The position numbers were made by a program, and so were the translations under genes. A stretch of 64,000 nt of DNA from Micromonospora_I sp040659735 (GTDB lineage Bacteria > Actinomycetota > Actinomycetes > Mycobacteriales > Micromonosporaceae), in the NCBI RefSeq assembly GCF_040659735.1, contig NZ_JBFANZ010000019.1, forward strand, positions 1 through 64,000, given 5' to 3'. Shown in pieces: positions 23,288-31,371 of the stretch. The notes under the pieces are model-generated. The model saw nothing but the letters and a program-made list of their open reading frames with translations. It was not told where the DNA came from and ran no database searches. Every line of letters starts with the position of its first letter. Position 1 is the first letter of the stretch.

Positions 23288-23323
23288 GCCCCGGTCGGCC
23301 GTTACGGCCCGCCGGGGCCTTTT
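23288..23323 (+). terminator. Intrinsic terminator with T tract
   Basis: GCCCCGG (23288-23294) pairs with CCGGGGC (23312-23318), with a further GGCCG/CGGCC-type inner pairing, followed by CTTTT. Confidence 0.8.
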
Positions 23324-23362
23324 CGTGTCGCACCCCCGGTGTCGCATCCGTGGCGCGACGCA

Positions 23363-23398
23363 CCGGCCCGAGGTGTCGGTCCGGCCCGAGGTGTCGGT
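23363..23398 (+). repeat. Tandem 18-bp duplication
   Basis: CCGGCCCGAGGTGTCGGT occurs twice in immediate succession between the terminator and the end of the SixA-type gene. Confidence 0.7.
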
Positions 23399-23420
23399 CC
23401 GGTCCGGCCGCTCAGCGGCG

Positions 23421-24005
23421 TCAGTGCGGCGCGCGGGCGGTGTGCGCGGCGAGGAGTGATGCGGCACCAGGAGCGCATTCCCGCCACGAGCCGGTTAAAC
23501 GGTGAACGGCCACACTGCTCGTGCGCAATCCGTCGGAGTCTTCCGTCAGCGCCGGATCGAGCAGCGCGGAGAGCTCGGAGATCGCCGGGTTGTGACCGAT
23601 GAGCAGGATCGCGGAGACGGGCTCATCCGCTTCGCGCACAAGAGCCAGCAACTCCTCGGCGCCGCCCGTGTAGACCGTGTCCTCGTACCGGACCACGGGT
23701 GCCGACGTGGACCGCGTGGTCTCCGGCGAGGCCCCGGCGGCGACCGAGGACTCGGCGCGATCCAGGCGTGCCGCCGGAGCCGTCGCCTCGGCCAGGGCCA
23801 ACGCGACCCCGTGCCAGGTCTGCCGAGTCCGCTTCGCGGGTGAGCAGATCACCAGGTCCGGCAGGTGGCCGCTGTGCGCGAGCCAGGCGCCCGCCGCGGC
23901 GGCGTCCGCGTGCCCCCGCGCGGTGAGCGGGCGGTCCACATCGGCGAGGCCGTCGGGATTCTCGGCCTTCGCGTGCCGTAACAGCACGATGGTGCGATCC
24001 GACAT
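23421..24005 (-). CDS. Histidine phosphatase, SixA type
   Basis: 194 residues from ATG 24005. The catalytic LLRHAKAE (phosphohistidine His near residue 10) opens the protein. CSPAKRTRQTW and the second catalytic His in LIGHNPAISEL follow in the order of the branch-1 histidine phosphatases. SixA removes phosphate from the His of phosphotransfer proteins; other small relatives act on sugar phosphates. It is encoded between two DUF6458 genes on the opposite strand. Its end is not followed by a clear hairpin of its own. Confidence 0.85.
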   Translation of the reverse strand: MSDRTIVLLRHAKAENPDGLADVDRPLTARGHADAAAAGAWLAHSGHLPDLVICSPAKRTRQTWHGVALALAEATAPAARLDRAESSVAAGASPETTRSTSAPVVRYEDTVYTGGAEELLALVREADEPVSAILLIGHNPAISELSALLDPALTEDSDGLRTSSVAVHRLTGSWRECAPGAASLLAAHTARAPH

Positions 24006-24120
24006 ACGCCCAGCTTGCCTGATTGAGAGTCGAAGCACGTGGGTAACTCAAAACCCGCCGCAACCTCGTGAGCGGCCAGGGCTGGCAGAAGACGCCAGCC
24101 GATAGCCAAGGAGGGACAAA

Positions 24121-24399
24121 ATGGGCATCGGTGGGAGCATTTTCCTGCTCGCCCTGGGCGCGATCCTGGCCTTCGCGGTCGATGCGAACCTGGGCTTCAT
24201 CGACGTACATGTGGTCGGCTGGGTGCTCATGCTCGCCGGCCTCTTCGGTCTGATCCTGACCGTGTGGTTCTGGCAGAGCCGGCGCCGCACCGTCGTCACC
24301 CGGGCGCCCGTGGAGGAACACCGCGTGGCCACCCCGGTTGAGACGGACCGGGTGGTCGAGGAGTACCGGGAGGTCCGGCGCCCGGGTAACCCCGTCTGA
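24121..24399 (+). CDS. DUF6458 family small membrane protein (paralogue)
   Basis: 92 residues, two membrane helices (SIFLLALGAILAFAVDAN and VVGWVLMLAGLFGLILTVWF), and a longer polar tail rich in Val/Glu/Arg than the paralogue at 23014. The ATG has AAGGAGG upstream. The shared start (MGIG), helix sequences and spacing show a local duplication, with the SixA-type gene now between the copies. Function unknown. Confidence 0.85.
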   Translation: MGIGGSIFLLALGAILAFAVDANLGFIDVHVVGWVLMLAGLFGLILTVWFWQSRRRTVVTRAPVEEHRVATPVETDRVVEEYREVRRPGNPV

Positions 24400-24420
24400 C
24401 CCGACCAACCGTCGTCCCGG

Positions 24421-24487
24421 CGCGGACCGCTTTCAGCGGTTCGCGCCGGTCGCCGTCCCCGCCCCGTTGCTCCGCGGAGCGACGGGG
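24421..24487. terminator. Double hairpin between convergent genes
   Basis: Stem 24421-24430/24436-24445 (loop TTTCA) and stem 24462-24473/24476-24487, each with one G-T pair, fill the space between the DUF6458 and hemolysin III genes and can serve both. Confidence 0.8.
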
Positions 24488-25165
24488 TCAGGCGTAGAGG
24501 GCGAAATAGACGACGATGTGGTGGCAGAGCGCCGCCACGAGCGTGCAGGCGTGGAAGAACTCGTGGTGCCCGAAGACGGTGGGCCACGGGTTGGGGCGGC
24601 GCAGCGCGTAGAAGACGGCGCCGACGCTGTAGGCGAGACCGCCGACGATGAGCAGGACCAGCGCGGTGACCCCGCCGCGATGCAGGATGTCCGGCAGTAC
24701 GGCGACCGCGACCCAGCCCAGCGCGATGTAGAGCGGAGCGCTCGCCCATCGGGGCAGATGCGGCCAGATCAGCTTCATCGCCACCCCGCCGAGCGCACCG
24801 AACCAGACCAGCGTCAGCAGGATGGTGGCGTTGTCCTCGGGGAGGAGCAGCAGGCAGAAGGGTGTGTAGGTGCCGGCGATGAACACGAAGATCATGGAGT
24901 GGTCGAGCCGGCGCATGATCTGATAGCCGCGCTCCGACCACACGCGACGGTGATAGAGCGCGCTCGTGCCGAAGAGGCCGCAGACCGTGAGGCTGTAGAC
25001 GAGACAGCTGATCAATGGCGCGAGGCCGGGTCGGGTGGCCGCCAGGGAGCAGAGCACGATGCCGCTCACCAGGGCGACGAAGAACGCGTACGTGTGCAGC
25101 CAGCCGCGCATTCGGGGCTTGCCGATGTCGACAGGCTTCAGTCGAAGGGGGGCTTCAGTCGTCAC
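24488..25165 (-). CDS. Hemolysin III / PAQR family membrane protein
   Basis: 225 residues from a GTG (25165), seven membrane helices. Family marks: GTSALYHRRVWSERG after helix 2, RRLDHSMIFVFIAGTYTPF in helix 3, and FGHHEFFHACTLVAALCHH near the C-terminus. These carry the conserved Ser, His and Asp residues that form the zinc site in the PAQR superfamily. The bacterial role is unclear; the hemolysin name comes from Bacillus cereus. An AGGGGG ribosome site precedes the GTG. Confidence 0.92.
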   Translation of the reverse strand: MTTEAPLRLKPVDIGKPRMRGWLHTYAFFVALVSGIVLCSLAATRPGLAPLISCLVYSLTVCGLFGTSALYHRRVWSERGYQIMRRLDHSMIFVFIAGTYTPFCLLLLPEDNATILLTLVWFGALGGVAMKLIWPHLPRWASAPLYIALGWVAVAVLPDILHRGGVTALVLLIVGGLAYSVGAVFYALRRPNPWPTVFGHHEFFHACTLVAALCHHIVVYFALYA

Positions 25166-25289
25166 CCCCCTAGGTTACGGCACCGTAGGTTACCCGTGGG
25201 TAGTGAGCCGGCTCACGACCGACCCCGGTAGCTGCGCCGCCGCTCCGCCCGGCGGTCCGCCGCCGTCGCGGGGACTACCGTGCGATTAC

Positions 25290-26039
25290 ATGGACCTCAA
25301 CGCTGACCTCGGCGAAGGCTTCGGCATCTGGCAGCTCGGCGACGACGCCGCGCTACTCGACGTCATCACCTCGGCGAACGTCGCCTGCGGCTTCCACGCC
25401 GGCGACCCGACCACGATGCGACGGATCTGCGCCGACGCCGCCGAGCGCGGCGTCGCCGTCGGCGCCCAGGTCGGCTACCGCGACCTGGCCGGATTCGGCC
25501 GGCGTCACATCGAGTACGCCTTCGACGTGCTCCGCGACGACGTGCTCTATCAACTCGCGGCGTTGGACGGCTTCTGCCGCGTGGCCGGCACCCGCGTGCG
25601 GTACGTCAAGCCGCACGGCGCCCTCTACAACACCGCCGCCACCGACGAGCTCCAGGCGTCCGCCGTGGTGGCCGCGGTCGCCGACTACGACCGTTCCCTG
25701 CCGGTGCTCTCTCAGCCCGGCTCGGTCCTCGCGCGGCTCACCGTCGGCGCAGGACTGCGCGCCGTCGGCGAGGGCTTCGCCGACCGTGGCTACCTGCCCG
25801 ACGGCCGGCTGGTGCCCCGCTCGACGCCGGGCGCGCTGGTCGCCGACCCCGACGAGGTCGCCCGGCGCGCGGTACGCATGGCGGTCGACGGCGAGGTCGT
25901 CCCAGTCGACGGTGGGGTGATCCCCTGCCGCGTCGAGTCGATCTGCGTGCACGGCGACACCCCCGACGCGGTCACCCTTGCCCGGCAGGTCCGCGCGGCG
26001 CTCGCCGACGCTGGTCTGGATCCCGCACCGTTCAGCTGA
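25290..26039 (+). CDS. pxpA: 5-oxoprolinase subunit A (LamB/YcsF family)
   Basis: 249 residues. The family signature MDLNADLGEGFG is at the start, then ITSANVACGFHAGDP, VGAQVGYRDLAGFGRR and YVKPHGALYNTA. PxpA works with PxpB and PxpC to open 5-oxoproline (pyroglutamate) with ATP; the partner genes are not next to it here, so they must be elsewhere. ATG 25290 matches the family start exactly. The promoter region is shared with the divergent hemolysin III gene. Confidence 0.92.
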   Translation: MDLNADLGEGFGIWQLGDDAALLDVITSANVACGFHAGDPTTMRRICADAAERGVAVGAQVGYRDLAGFGRRHIEYAFDVLRDDVLYQLAALDGFCRVAGTRVRYVKPHGALYNTAATDELQASAVVAAVADYDRSLPVLSQPGSVLARLTVGAGLRAVGEGFADRGYLPDGRLVPRSTPGALVADPDEVARRAVRMAVDGEVVPVDGGVIPCRVESICVHGDTPDAVTLARQVRAALADAGLDPAPFS

Positions 26040-26203
26040 GCGACCCGCGCGTCCCCGAACCTGCGGCAAGACCGCGCTGCTTCCGGTATGTACTGCCTTC
26101 CTCGTCGCGCGAGGCCACCACATCCGCGCAGTAGCGCGATCTTCCGGAGGCGGGCGGCGTGGGCGGGGCGGGCGGCGCAAGCGGTGCGGTGGGGTGCGGG
26201 GTG

Positions 26204-28048
26204 TCAGGTGTCCAGGCCGCGCAGGATCAGGGGTAGGCGCGCGGTGCCCGCTTCGGTGACGCGGACCGGGACACCCCAGTCCTGACGGGTCAGGTGGCAG
26301 GCCGCGTGCTCGATGTCGGCGTCACACGTCGCGGCCTGAGCCACCACCTGCAGCACTCCCTCGGGCACCGCCGGGTTGATGACGAGCCGACGCACCAGGT
26401 CGGTCGTCGACCCCGCTCCCTCGCTCAGAAGCTCCGGCGGCGAGGCCGACACCTCCAACCGCGTCGAGGGGCCGAACGAGTCGTCCAGCTTCTGCCCGGG
26501 GGCCGGCGTGAAGATGATCTGCAATGCCACCTCGCCGGCGGTGAGCTCCGTCGGTGGACGCTCCGTGCGGTGCCGCTCCCCGGCCACCGTGGTCGCGCCC
26601 GCCGCCGAGAGCGCGCCCGGCGCGAGCCGGGTCAGCCGGTGCGCGGCCGACTCGACCACGAGCACGTCGCCCTCCTGACTGAGCACCAGGTCACTCGGCT
26701 CGGCCAACCCGTCCGCAACGGTGGAGACCGCATTGGTCACCGGGTCGAACCGGCGTACCGCCCCGTTGTAGGTGTCGGCGACCAGCACCGATCCGTCCGG
26801 CAGCGCGCAGACCCCCAACGGGTGCTGCAACAGCGCCTCCGCCGCCGGACCGTCCACGTGGCCGAAGTCGAACAGGCCCTGACCGACCGCGGTGTGGAGC
26901 GCGCCTTCCTCGACGAACCGCAGCGCGCTGGTCTCGCTGTCCGCGACCCAGAGCCGCCGACCGTCCGCCGATGCCGAAAGCCCCGAGGGCTGCGCCATCC
27001 ACACGTCCGGCAACGGTCCGTCGCGCAGCGCCTCAACCGTCGTGCCCGCGTACACGCCGGTGGTGCGCTTCACCGGATCAAACCACCAGAGCTGATGGAT
27101 GCCGGCCATGGCGACGATGACCCGGTCGTCGTACCACGCGACATCCCAGGGGGAGGAGAGGTCGATCGAGACCGCGTCGTGCGGGTGGTTGTCGACCGTG
27201 GAGCGCCACTGCCGGCCCGTACCGGCGACCGTGATCACGTCGCCGGTTGCGAGGCGTACGCCCCGCAGCAGGTGGTTGACGGTGTCGGCGACGATCACGT
27301 CGTAACCGGCGATCTCGGCGGTCTGCCGCGGCAGCAGGCAGAGTCCCTGCGGCTCGGAGAAGCCCGCCTGGTGCGGTGGACCGTCCGCCCGACCCCGCGC
27401 GCCGGAGCCGATCCGGCGCACCACCGTCTCGCCGTCCGAACCCAGCTCGACCAGGGAGTGCCGGGCCGAGTCGGTGACCAGGAAGCCGCCGTTGTCGAGT
27501 CGCACGGCCTTGCCGGGGAAGCGCAGCGCGGTCTCCGCCCCGGCCGGCGGGACGTAGGGCCCCTCGCCCCGGTGCAGGGTCCCCTTCGCCTCGTGCGCCG
27601 CGATCAACTCCGTGATGAGCCGCGCGAGGCCGTCGGCGTGGCCCTCGCCCGCCATCGAGGCGACCACGTAGCCCTCCGGGTCGACCACCGACAGCGTGGG
27701 CCACGCCTTCGCCGCGTACTGCTGCCACATCTGCAGTTCCGGGTCGTCCAGCACCGGATGCGCCACGCCGTAGCGCTCGACCGCCGCCGCCACGGCGGCC
27801 GGATCCCGCTCGTGCTCGAACTTCGGCGAGTGCACGCCGATCACGACGAGCACGTCGCCGAACTCCTCCTCCAACGGCCGCAACTCGTCGAGCACGTGGA
27901 GGCAGTTCACGCAGCAGAAGGTCCAGAAGTCCAACAGAACGATCTTGCCGCGCAGGTCGGCGAGGTGCAGCTCGCGTCCGCCCGTGTTCAGCCAGCCTCG
28001 GCCACGAAGCTCGGGCGCCCGAACGCGGGCGGTGCGGATATCCGTCAT
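26204..28048 (-). CDS. Thioredoxin-like (TlpA/AhpC) domain protein with NHL repeats
   Basis: 614 residues. Residues 1-150 form a thioredoxin fold with CxxC in FWTFCCVNCLHVLDEL and a cis-Pro region AWPTLSVVDPEG. From about residue 170 a beta-propeller of NHL repeats follows (LVELGSDGETV, GLSASADGRRLWVADS, PLGVCALPDGSVLVADTYNG). The human counterpart with this layout is NHLRC2. No signal peptide, so a cytoplasmic oxidoreductase is likely. ATG 28048 is chosen over an upstream ATG at 28069 because the domain begins at once. Confidence 0.88.
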   Translation of the reverse strand: MTDIRTARVRAPELRGRGWLNTGGRELHLADLRGKIVLLDFWTFCCVNCLHVLDELRPLEEEFGDVLVVIGVHSPKFEHERDPAAVAAAVERYGVAHPVLDDPELQMWQQYAAKAWPTLSVVDPEGYVVASMAGEGHADGLARLITELIAAHEAKGTLHRGEGPYVPPAGAETALRFPGKAVRLDNGGFLVTDSARHSLVELGSDGETVVRRIGSGARGRADGPPHQAGFSEPQGLCLLPRQTAEIAGYDVIVADTVNHLLRGVRLATGDVITVAGTGRQWRSTVDNHPHDAVSIDLSSPWDVAWYDDRVIVAMAGIHQLWWFDPVKRTTGVYAGTTVEALRDGPLPDVWMAQPSGLSASADGRRLWVADSETSALRFVEEGALHTAVGQGLFDFGHVDGPAAEALLQHPLGVCALPDGSVLVADTYNGAVRRFDPVTNAVSTVADGLAEPSDLVLSQEGDVLVVESAAHRLTRLAPGALSAAGATTVAGERHRTERPPTELTAGEVALQIIFTPAPGQKLDDSFGPSTRLEVSASPPELLSEGAGSTTDLVRRLVINPAVPEGVLQVVAQAATCDADIEHAACHLTRQDWGVPVRVTEAGTARLPLILRGLDT

Positions 28049-28086
28049 GTCGGTAATCCTGCCTGACACGGTTGCGCCGCCGTCGG

Positions 28087-30591
28087 TTACCCGGCGGCCG
28101 CGTCCTTCAGGCAGAGCACCTGGTCCTTACCGTTGCCCTCCACGATGACGTGGGGCTGTCCCGGATCCGGGCACTGCTCCTTGGTGTCCACCTTCGAGAC
28201 GATGCTGTACGCGCCCTGCGAGGCACAGTCGACGGGCTTGGCATTCTGGCCGGCCTGCTGGACGCAGTCTCCGACCTTCGGGTTGAACCCCCCGTCGGCG
28301 GGCTGCGTGACCAGCCAGACGATGCCCAGCGGGACGACCAGCAGCAGCACCGCCACGGCGAGCACGGCGAGCAGAACCCGACCATTGCGCACCTGCGGCA
28401 CCGGCTCCGCCTTGGGTTCCTCCTTCGGCTCGGCCTCCTGCTTGAAGGAATCGAACCGGCCCTGGTCCTGGTCCTCCGCCGGCCACGAGGGCGCCTCGGA
28501 CCCCGTCGGGCGGGACGGGTGGATCGGGCCGGCCGGCGCGGTCTGGAACGGCGCGTCGTAGCCGCCGCGTCCGGAGGGGTCCCGGTCGCCGGAAGCGCCG
28601 GGCCGGGTGAACCCGGCCGGGGGACTGGTCGGCCTGACCGAGTCGATCAGATCGGCGTACGGCGGATCGTACGAACGCGGCCCGTGCACCACCGGATCGA
28701 ACGCCGGCGCCGCCGGGGCGGGCACAGCAGCCGGGGGAGGCGCGACGCGAGCCGATCCCGACACCGGCCGCTGACCGGGATTGCCGAAGGCCGGCGGTGT
28801 GCTCGGCGGCGCATAGCCGGACTGCGACTCCTCCTCGGAGCGCTCCGACACCGCTGGCCGGCCGTAGACCCGCGGTTGCGGGCTCGGCATGGCGGTCGGC
28901 AGGGCCGATTCGTCGCCGGGGGGCGTGACGCGACTCGCGACGGGGACGGACGCGCTGGCGGAGACCGCACGGGATGCCGAGGCGGGCCGGGCGGGCTCTG
29001 CGGCCGGCGACACCGGAACCGCCGCCTGCGGCTCGACCGCGTCGCGCGGATGCGGCACGGGCTGACCGACGGACGCGCTGCTGTGCGCCGGATCGAATCC
29101 GGGACGCTCGGCGGCGGGGGACTGCGGAGCCCATGCCTGCTCCGCGGCCATGCCCTGGTCCTGCGGTTCCGGGGCGGCCGACCTGAAGGTCTGCGGGGCG
29201 GCTGTGGCCCGGTAGGGGGCTTCGGTGGCCGGGCGAGGCGAGTAGGCCGGCTCGAAATCGTCGGGCGGAGACGCGGCGAGGGCGGCGCCGGGGACGCGTA
29301 CCTCCTGGGGTGGCAGGGGCAGCGGGGTCCCCGCGAACGGTACCGCCGGAGGCGGCTCATATCCGCTCGGCTCGGGCCGTGATGCCTCATATCCGCTCGG
29401 CTCGGGCCGTGATGCCTCATATCCGCTCGGCTCGGGCCGTGATGCCTCATATCCGGTCGGCTCGGGCCGTGAGGCCTCCTGCCGCGGCTCGGGGCGTGCC
29501 GCTTCATTCCAGGTGGGGGCTGCGGCGGCCGGCTCGTCCCAGCCGGGCGCGGCGGCGGGCTCATCCCACGTCGGCGCGGTGCCTGCCGCGTCCCCGCGCG
29601 GAGCGTCGAAACGTGAGCCGTCGGACTGCGCCGCCTGGTAGCCGCCCGACCCTTCCTGCGCGGCATCGGCCGCTGTCGGTTGGGGACGCACGGGCTCCGA
29701 ACGCACGGGCTCGGGGCGTACCGGCTCCGATCGCACGGGCTCCGGTCGCACGTATTCCGAACGCACGGCCTCCGGCCCGCCCGGCTCGGGGCGCGCCGCC
29801 TCGGGCCAAGTGGCGCTGCTCGGCTCTTGCGCGGGACGCTCGAACTGAGCGCGCTTCCGCTGCGGTAGCTCCGATCCGGTGTCCCGCGGGGGCGGTTGCG
29901 TGCCCATTCCCTCGTGGGACGCGGGGACGGTGGTCGCCTCGTCGATGGGGGGCGGGAACGCGGAGTCGTCCGGTCGTGACCGCGGCGTGGACTGCGCGGT
30001 GCCCCACGCCTCGCTGGCCGACCAGGGCTCCTGATCGGCGGCGACGGCTGCCCACGGGTTCTGCCGTCCGGACGTGCCGCTCGATCCGGCAGACGACGCG
30101 CCCTCGCCAGCGGAACTGTCCGTGGCGGTGCCGTACGACGGGCGTTCGGTGTCGGTGGGGGTGCCGTACGGAGGCTCGGCGGCCGAGGGCGGGGTGGCCG
30201 GCTGCGCGGAGGTCGGCTGCGTCGGGGTCGACGGCGCCGCAGACGCGGGCGCGGGCGGGTAGGGCACCGGTGAGGCGGCCCAGTCGGGCGGGAAGCCGGG
30301 GCTGGTGGGTGCGACCGGCGACGACTCGCCATCGGCCGGGGTGAACCCGCCCGTGGGTGCCGGCCACGGCGTGACCGGGGCCGATCGGACGACCGCGGGT
30401 GGCGCAGGTTCCCAGCCGGTCGGCGCCGGGGTCGTCGCCCAACCGCCGGAGGTCGTCGCCGGGCCTTCGTCGCCCTGCGGACGTACCTGCTCCGCGGCGC
30501 GGGTGGCCGGGCCGCCGTGCGGCGCTCCGCCGTTGCCCGGCGCGGTCTCGTCCGGCTCCTGACCCGGGTGCTGCAGGCCCTCGGACGTCAT
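28087..30591 (-). CDS. Proline-rich membrane protein with LppU/SCO3897-like C-terminal domain
   Basis: 834 residues, mostly a low-complexity Pro/Ser/Ala/Glu region (about residues 1-730). A 10-residue repeat of the type GYEASRPEPS is encoded by four 30-bp tandem units at 29357-29476, and a PVRSEPVRPE stretch lies near 29690-29770. One membrane helix (VLLAVLAVAVLLLVVPLGIV) follows, and the exported C-terminal 70 residues carry four Cys (GDCVQQ, VDCAS, EQCPDP, VLCLKD), as in LppU-like domains. A GGAGGAGG site supports ATG 30591. The cytoplasmic tail may be a scaffold; function unknown. Confidence 0.75.
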   Translation of the reverse strand: MTSEGLQHPGQEPDETAPGNGGAPHGGPATRAAEQVRPQGDEGPATTSGGWATTPAPTGWEPAPPAVVRSAPVTPWPAPTGGFTPADGESSPVAPTSPGFPPDWAASPVPYPPAPASAAPSTPTQPTSAQPATPPSAAEPPYGTPTDTERPSYGTATDSSAGEGASSAGSSGTSGRQNPWAAVAADQEPWSASEAWGTAQSTPRSRPDDSAFPPPIDEATTVPASHEGMGTQPPPRDTGSELPQRKRAQFERPAQEPSSATWPEAARPEPGGPEAVRSEYVRPEPVRSEPVRPEPVRSEPVRPQPTAADAAQEGSGGYQAAQSDGSRFDAPRGDAAGTAPTWDEPAAAPGWDEPAAAAPTWNEAARPEPRQEASRPEPTGYEASRPEPSGYEASRPEPSGYEASRPEPSGYEPPPAVPFAGTPLPLPPQEVRVPGAALAASPPDDFEPAYSPRPATEAPYRATAAPQTFRSAAPEPQDQGMAAEQAWAPQSPAAERPGFDPAHSSASVGQPVPHPRDAVEPQAAVPVSPAAEPARPASASRAVSASASVPVASRVTPPGDESALPTAMPSPQPRVYGRPAVSERSEEESQSGYAPPSTPPAFGNPGQRPVSGSARVAPPPAAVPAPAAPAFDPVVHGPRSYDPPYADLIDSVRPTSPPAGFTRPGASGDRDPSGRGGYDAPFQTAPAGPIHPSRPTGSEAPSWPAEDQDQGRFDSFKQEAEPKEEPKAEPVPQVRNGRVLLAVLAVAVLLLVVPLGIVWLVTQPADGGFNPKVGDCVQQAGQNAKPVDCASQGAYSIVSKVDTKEQCPDPGQPHVIVEGNGKDQVLCLKDAAAG
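29357..29476 (-). repeat. Four 30-bp tandem repeats in coding sequence
   Basis: The first three units are identical and the fourth has diverged. Each encodes ten residues, so copy-number changes keep the frame. Confidence 0.9.
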
Positions 30592-30864
30592 GTGCGCCTC
30601 CTCCATGACATGTGTAGCCGTGCCGCTTCGCTCGGCGTACCTGGCCTGGTTGCCAGCGACGCCGGCGAATCGGCCGTGCGCGCTCCCCGAACGTATCCGG
30701 TCGACGACCGATCCGTCCGGGCAGCGGGTCACCGTCCGGACGCCCCTGTGCCGTCGAGGAAGCTCGATCCACTCTGGTCGGGGGGGAGACCGGATGGCGA
30801 CCGACGCCAACCGTACCGGTCGCGCCTGCGGGGAGGAATCCCGGTGTCAGCCGTCACGAAATGC

Positions 30865-30902
30865 CGATGACCCGCCCGGGTGGCAGCCCGGACGGGTCAT
30901 CG
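30865..30902 (-). terminator. Terminator downstream of the 46-aa gene
   Basis: A 16-bp inverted repeat (30865-30880 with 30887-30902) with one mismatch. On the minus strand it is followed by a CATTTC stretch. Confidence 0.75.
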
Positions 30903-30981
30903 ATCTGGAGGAGGAGTAGTTGTCTGAGTGCCGCCAGGTCGCGGCGGGGTGGTGTCCCCGGCCCTGGCGGCGGTGCCGGCG

Positions 30982-31122
30982 TCAGCCGTAGTAGCGCTGC
31001 GCGATCACGAGGATCTCGTTGCGCACGGCCGGCGAGGTGGCGGAACGCAGCGCGCGCTCGATGGCCCGTGCGCGGCGGGTGGCGTCCCGGCGGGTGCGGA
31101 ATCGGTCGATCATGGTGCTCAT
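30982..31122 (-). CDS. Small basic protein, 46 aa, unknown
   Basis: MSTMIDRFRTRRDATRRARA and EILVIAQRYYG are its ends; it is strongly basic and helical. AGGAG stands six bases before the ATG, and a good terminator follows. An AT-rich block (31234-31247) upstream could be its promoter. Small Arg-rich proteins of this kind are common in actinomycetes. I do not know the family function. Confidence 0.7.
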   Translation of the reverse strand: MSTMIDRFRTRRDATRRARAIERALRSATSPAVRNEILVIAQRYYG

Positions 31123-31312
31123 GGCGTGCTCCTTGGGCTTATTCGGTTGTTGGTCCGTCGTCGTCTGTATCCATTAGACCGCAGCGGGACCGCACCGTGC
31201 CATCGATTATTAGGTGAGCTGAGCCACGAACTGAATAATTTAAAGCCGCGCCTGGGGTTGAGCCGACGTTTCTGTCGCTCTACCGGGTGACTCCAGTGGG
31301 TGGAAACGACAA

Positions 31313-31350
31313 GGCCGGCGTGTCCCGGAGGTGTCCGGGGCACGCCGGCC
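31313..31350 (-). terminator. Terminator of the keto acid dehydrogenase operon
   Basis: A 17-bp stem (31313-31329 with 31334-31350) has a four-base loop and one G-T pair, 22 bases after the E2 stop. Confidence 0.85.
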
Positions 31351-31371
31351 AGGCGTTGCCAGTAGCGGTGA

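Noticed and set aside
26294..28066. 590-codon + strand frame opposite the thioredoxin-NHL gene
   Set aside because: Arg/Gly/Val-rich composition typical of a GC-rich antisense frame; the opposite strand has clear domains.
29357..29476. CRISPR-like array
   Set aside because: Units are directly adjacent without spacers and lie in a coding frame.
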